Assembly (NCBI RefSeq): GCF_905147045.1
Contig: NC_065908.1
Span: 7,006,001-7,070,000 of the forward strand
DNA from: Nymphalis io
Lineage: Eukaryota > Arthropoda > Insecta > Lepidoptera > Nymphalidae
Length of the DNA stretch: 64,000 bases
Direction: 5' to 3'
Shown: positions 60,698-64,000 of the stretch, piece after piece
Layout of the letters: each line of letters starts with the position of its first letter
Position numbering within the stretch: position 1 is the stretch's first letter
Translations under genes and position numbers: made by a program
The notes under the pieces: generated by a model
Seen by the model: only the letters and a program-made list of their open reading frames with translations
Told to the model about the DNA's origin: nothing
Database searches by the model: none

Positions 60698-60835
60698 TTA
60701 CCGCGGGAAGGCGAAGTAGCATGAGATGAGGAACAGCGCTCGGTCCAGCTCGAGCTCGGCCGCCGACAGCGCGCGCAGGCGCCGCTCCGCGCCCGACACC
60801 GCCGACAGCTCGGGCGGCGTCAGCGTCTCCAGCAC
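60698..60835 (-). CDS. Polr3C: POLR3C last coding exon and stop
   Basis: Acceptor GGCGCAG on the - strand, then 45 codons from VLETLTPPELSAV to LDRALFLISCYFAFPR, with TAA at 60700-60698. It corresponds to the RPC3 C-terminus, where a leucine-rich helix is followed by a short LD...FLL.SY helix. The terminal exon is preceded by a 115 bp intron (60836-60950). The 3' UTR runs leftward to the - strand AATAAA near 60316-60321. Confidence 0.87.
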   Translation of the reverse strand: MLETLTPPELSAVSGAERRLRALSAAELELDRALFLISCYFAFPR

Positions 60836-60950
60836 CTGCGCCAGCAGCAGCGGATAAATAGTACGCGGTCGTAAATGTTGTAACGGGTGACGTATGTCCG
60901 CCGCGTGGTCTCGCTCCCGTGTCGAAGCCGCCACAGCGCTCCGTACTCAC

Positions 60951-61118
60951 GTCGTCGATGTTCTGCTGCGGCTCCCCGCGCACGCGCATGCCGTGCACGA
61001 TGGAGCGCACGCGGCGCTGCTTGTCCAGCAGGCGGGCGTGGGCGGCGCGCGTCGCGCTCGACACGCGCGACACGTTGTGCAGCGCGCGCAGGCACAGCTC
61101 GCGCGCCGCGTGCGCCGC
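60951..61118 (-). CDS. Polr3C: POLR3C exon: C-terminal coiled-coil region, GC-rich
   Basis: Acceptor GTGTGCGCAG and donor GAC|GTGAGT on the - strand; 56 codons, phase 0 at both ends. It encodes AAHAARELCLRALHNV, then LLDKQRRVRSIVHGMRV and ends PQQNIDD. This matches the RPC3 segment where the coiled coil has RLLEKSQRVEAIIxxM in the human protein. GC content is extreme for this genome because of Arg and Ala codons ending in C or G. The high GC creates four or more long shadow frames on both strands. Confidence 0.88.
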
Positions 61119-61249
61119 CTGCGCACACACACGCACATAGACACACGACACGCGATGGCGACCATGTATAGATGTAAAATAGAAAGAGACAGTAAAGAGA
61201 AGGAGAGGAAATGTCGCTTGGAGTGCCTAACGATTTTTCGTTACGTGAC

Positions 61250-61560
61250 GATTTTTTTTTTTTTATATGTCCGGGATGGCAAATGACTCTACTCCACCTG
61301 ATGGTAAGTGGTAGTAGAGTCCAAACGCGACGACGGCCAGTACAGTCGGGAAGAATGTTCTGTTCTAGCCGTCACCGCCTTGCCGGCCCGCAAGATGCCT
61401 CTTCACGCCTCGTTTGAAGGAACCCGGGTTGTAAGAGGAGGGGAACACGTGAGCTGGTAAGGAATTCCATTTTTTGGTAGTGCGACAAAGAAAGGAGTTG
61501 CCAAATTTCTTTGTGCGCGATGGAATTGATGTCACAGTTAGGCGGTGACATCAAAATTTC
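61250..61560 (-). mobile_element. Rep-C: LINE 3' fragment in a POLR3C intron
   Basis: The + strand starts with T13 and ATATGTCCGGGATGGC, then CCACCTGATGGTAAGTGG, and ends near CGGTGACATCAAAATTTC. It lies in sense orientation to POLR3C in the 556 bp intron between exons 61675-61746 and 60951-61118. Confidence 0.83.
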
Positions 61561-61674
61561 TGCCATTTCACTCTCCTGTAAACCGCGTAAAAAAACTTCG
61601 TTCCAAAATATGTTTCTGTAACCAGAAACATGTTATAAAATTTAAAACATCAAACACTAAAAGATAAAACTTAC

Positions 61675-61746
61675 ATCGTATAACTTCACGTGATAAAGAT
61701 AGATCGCCTTAGCCGACCCGCCGGCGGACGCGGCTTTTCTCATCGG
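61675..61746 (-). CDS. Polr3C: POLR3C exon: wing strand, 24 codons
   Basis: Acceptor TTCCAG and donor GTAAGT on the - strand. The exon is exactly 24 codons, phase 0 at both ends: a linker PMRKAASAGGSAK followed by AIYLYHVKLYD. In RPC3 relatives the same place, just after FISLQE or its equivalent, has a variable basic/Ser linker and then a beta strand of the FYL(Y/F)xV type. The linker is Ala/Gly-rich here, which is unusual but fits a loop. Confidence 0.82.
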
Positions 61747-61799
61747 CTGGAAGTATTTCATCATCGTTAATAAGAATAAATGATGTCAACCTTATCAAG

Positions 61800-61880
61800 T
61801 AGTCCGACAAGTCACAAGACAGTCGCGGAGAGAGATCAGGCGCATATGCAACGGGCGCACCGAGACTCGGGAATGTCTCT
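61800..61880 (-). repeat. Rep-D-like fragment in a POLR3C intron
   Basis: GTCGCGGAGAGAGATCAGGCG matches GGAGAGAGATCAG in 3660-3850. It lies immediately before the Rep-B copy. Confidence 0.3.
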
Positions 61881-61888
61881 CTCTAAAC

Positions 61889-62143
61889 CTTTTTTTTTAT
61901 AGAATAAATAGGTGGACGAGCATATGGGCCACCTGATGCTAAGTGGTCACCAACGCCTATTGACATTGGCATTGTAAGAAATGTTAACCATGCTTACTTC
62001 GCCAATGCGCCACCAGCCTTAGGAACAAAAGATGTTACGTCCCTTGTGCCTGTAGTTACACAGAGTCACTCACCCTTCAAACCGGAACACAACAATACCA
62101 AGTACTGCTGTTTTGCGGTAAAATATCTGATGAGTGGGTGGTA
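61889..62143 (-). repeat. Rep-B in a POLR3C intron
   Basis: The + strand runs from T8ATAGAATAAATAGGTGGACG to TGATGAGTGGGTGGTAC. It is 5'-truncated and in sense orientation to POLR3C, in the 794 bp intron between exons 62541-62661 and 61675-61746. Confidence 0.82.
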
Positions 62144-62540
62144 CAAAATAAAATGGCAATATCTCGAAACGTATTAAAATACAGAAAAAGGTTTCAAATA
62201 TGAAAGGAAACAAATTAGATTTTAAATGTTGACAATACATTTTCTTTAAAGAAAACGTACTTATATATACATATAAGTAATATAAGTATATATACGAAAC
62301 GCGATTCGTGTACGACATATTTAGCAAAAAGGCGTTTTTGAAACGGTGAATAAAGTTAAAATTATCGAAGCTTCCGTTTTGCCATGTTTTGGTTTGGTCA
62401 GCGCATACGTACTCGGTATCTACCGATTTTTACTACGTAGTAAAAATTTCCTTAATCGACATTGACAGCTACCGTTTTAAAAGGTCGTATCTACATATCC
62501 TATCTGTATCACACTATGGCTAAATAATTTAAGCCATTAC

Positions 62541-62661
62541 CTGCACGCTTATAAAATGTTCCTCGAGTAACTTGTACGTCAGCTCTTTGCACTCCTTGTT
62601 CGGTAACATTGCATTTTTCTGTATATCTTCCTCTTCTATATACTTCTTCGATCTAATCAAA
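62541..62661 (-). CDS. Polr3C: POLR3C exon: winged-helix recognition region
   Basis: Acceptor is a long pyrimidine run plus CAG, donor CAG|GTAATG. One base completes ARIFR, followed by 40 codons: LIRSKKYIEEEDIQ, AMLPNKECKELTYKLLEE and FISVQ. The pattern of an acidic helix, then AMLP.KE.KE..Y.LL.E.FIS.Q, is a characteristic conserved RPC3 segment and was the main basis for the assignment. The downstream intron (61747-62540) carries a Rep-B copy. Confidence 0.9.
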
Positions 62662-62959
62662 CTGAAAAAAAAAACCAAATTGCCAGTTGCATTGTCAGTG
62701 TGACCAGTATCGGTAGCCATCAGAAGGTATATATGTATGTATTTATACATTTATTGATATAAGAAACACCACCGATATATTTAAAATACAATTGAATGAC
62801 ATTACACTTATAACATAAAAAATAAAATTATAATGCTTACATTACATTCAGCTTAAATTAATAAAGATGGAAGTAAATAACAAAAATAAAATGAAAATAT
62901 AAAAATCAAATTTAAGAAATAAAATAAAATTGAATTATATTAAAGAAAGCGTCAGTCAC

Positions 62960-63113
62960 CGGAATATCCTAGCTGCCTTGGAGCCGAGTCTCTCCGTGAC
63001 TGTGTGGTCGAGCAGCGCTTCAAGCAGCTGCTCAGCGGCTCGTTGGGTTCGCACCACGTACTGTCCCCCGCCGGCATCTCCGGCGCGACGAATGAAGTTA
63101 GCTCCGTTTTCCT
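62960..63113 (-). CDS. Polr3C: POLR3C exon (first visible): winged-helix region
   Basis: Acceptor TATTTCAG on the - strand, donor GGTGACTG. Two bases, then 50 codons plus two bases that complete Arg with the next exon. The sequence includes GGGQYVVRTQRAAEQLLEAL and then LGSKAARIFR, matching the RPC3 block in which a GQYVV strand and an ERFG..ARIFRLL helix open a late winged-helix domain. Sequence upstream of 63113 is non-coding as far as the window goes, so the previous exon lies beyond 64000 or is separated by at least 0.9 kb of intron. Confidence 0.85.
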
Positions 63114-63169
63114 CTGAAATACGTTTTGATATAGACTTGCGTAAACTATATAATTAAGAAGAAGAGAGA

Positions 63170-63228
63170 GATATACTCTTTTCGCTCTAAGATATATAAC
63201 ACTCTTTTATATCTCGCTCAGAGCGAGA
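63170..63228. repeat. Palindromic ~59 bp direct repeat, copy 1
   Basis: GATATACTCTTTTCGCTCTAA then TATATCTCGCTCAGAGCGAG. Similar to copy 2 at 63691-63748; both contain a small inverted GCTC/GAGC repeat. Confidence 0.55.
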
Positions 63229-63690
63229 ACAGGACGAAGTAAACAAATGTAAACAGTTATTTGTTGTTGAGCTAGGTGATAGTAATACCAGACGTCAGAC
63301 GTCACATAATTAAAAACAATATTACAAATACATTCAAAACTAGCTATGTGACGCAATTATTGTACTATAATTTCCTAATTTATAATTTATATATAAGTAT
63401 GCAATTAAAATATACCAGATAAATTATTTTTATGTTCATATATATTATTCTTATAATTTAGTTCAATTCAGTAAGTTGTTTAAATATAAAAAAAATATGA
63501 TTGAAATAAATAAATATTCATTTAATTTTCTTTATTTTCCAACAATGCTTTTATTTTAAATGTCTGGCATCACTGCATTCAGGACACAATCTGACATATT
63601 GACTGTATCGCTCGCTCTCGCTCTGAGTTAATCTGAATTCAATCTTATTACTAGGATGTTAAGATATAGTTTAGGAAATGGTGAACTACT

Positions 63691-63748
63691 GATATACTCG
63701 CTCTTTTAGTACGATATATATCTTTTATATATCTCGCTCGCGAGCGAC
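63691..63748. repeat. Palindromic ~58 bp direct repeat, copy 2
   Basis: GATATACTCGCTCTTTTAG then TATATCTCGCTCGCGAGCGA. A further GCTCGCTCTCGCTCTGAG occurs at about 63609. The two may be ends of an unidentified element. Confidence 0.55.
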
Positions 63749-64000
63749 ACAAGTCTATTTTGATATCGATTAAGACTGCTGAGAAATCGTGAATCGTCAC
63801 GTGACATTTCAGATCTCGTTTTTATAAGTAAAAACTATGTCTTATCGAATAAAAAATTACACATTGTATATAGACGTATGTAAATAAATATATACTTAAT
63901 TTAAAACGGCAAAAACAAATCGCTAAATTATATGCGTATGTTAACGAATCTTATTTGTTTGCAGGTATTCTTTTAATACTTATAACTTTTAATAATTATG

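Larger units (their letters stand above)
60698..63113 (-). other. Polr3C: POLR3C (RPC3) gene span, last five coding exons
   Basis: Span of the 3' part of the gene for RNA polymerase III subunit RPC3. The five exons (63113-62960, 62661-62541, 61746-61675, 61118-60951, 60835-60698) have GT-AG junctions and compatible phases, together giving about 216 residues of a protein usually around 530 long. The rest must lie to the right of the window. RPC3 forms the RPC3-RPC6-RPC7 heterotrimer that links Pol III to its initiation factors and opens promoter DNA. Two intronic retroposons (Rep-B at 61889-62143, Rep-C at 61250-61560) are in the same orientation as the gene. The gene is convergent with UBL3. 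Confidence 0.88.
63114..64000 (-). other. POLR3C intron or upstream DNA to window edge
   Basis: No further RPC3 exon is visible. Contains the two palindromic direct repeats and CAGACGTCAGACGTCACA at about 63290. Confidence 0.5.

Noticed and set aside
60630..61286. Several long open frames on both strands at the GC-rich end
   Set aside because: They are shadows of the two GC-rich POLR3C exons; the spliced frame with RPC3 motifs explains the region.
1..64000. CRISPR arrays, telomeric TTAGG arrays, rRNA genes, or a long retrovirus-like element
   Set aside because: No regularly spaced direct repeats, no TTAGG arrays, no rRNA motifs, no long gag/pol-like frame seen on reading both strands.
1..64000. 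A new multi-gene biological system
   Set aside because: Only two ordinary conserved genes, two tRNAs and repeats can be supported; the novelty lies in regulatory and repeat structure.

Overview
This is an AT-rich, intron- and repeat-dominated animal nuclear segment. The repeats (a tRNA-derived SINE resembling the butterfly Metulj type, a CR1-like LINE, Helitron-like remnants) and the protein sequences point to a lepidopteran, most likely a butterfly. There is no bacterial-style gene organisation, no CRISPR array, and no long intact transposase or polyprotein.

Two protein-coding genes are recognisable, both only partly inside the window and arranged tail to tail. On the + strand is UBL3, the membrane-anchored ubiquitin-fold protein. 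Three coding exons are visible (39323-39431, 56279-56446, 56955-57019) and give 113 residues ending in a prenylation signal. The first exon, expected to carry the start codon and about 8-10 residues, was not found, so 1-39322 is either intron 1 or upstream DNA. On the - strand is POLR3C (RPC3, an RNA polymerase III subunit). Its last five coding exons lie between 63113 and 60698, and the gene continues past the right edge. Poly(A) signals of the two genes face each other at about 60288-60321.

Two intact tRNA genes lie on the + strand: tRNA-Arg(ACG) at 37963-38035, upstream of the first visible UBL3 exon, and tRNA-Thr(TGT) at 55979-56051, inside the 16.8 kb UBL3 intron.

Most of the rest is interspersed repeats, called here Rep-A (tRNA-derived SINE), Rep-B (about 290 bp short retroposon), Rep-C (CR1-like LINE 3' ends), Rep-D (second SINE-like family), Rep-E (GC-rich 180 bp element), Rep-F (old fragments sharing a block around GTTAGGTACC and a tail near AACGTAAC) and Rep-G (Helitron-like). 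Almost all of the short open frames fall in these repeats or in AT-rich noise.

The most interesting signals outside genes are a pair of RFX-type X-boxes at 15691-15740, a near-perfect 21-bp-arm hairpin at 16530-16575, a compact CRE/E2F-like/CCAAT cluster in the UBL3 intron at about 40249-40299, a 3'-end hairpin shared by Rep-B and Rep-C, and a Rep-B fragment bracketed by a duplicated host segment at 49251-49610. I found no convincing new multi-gene system.
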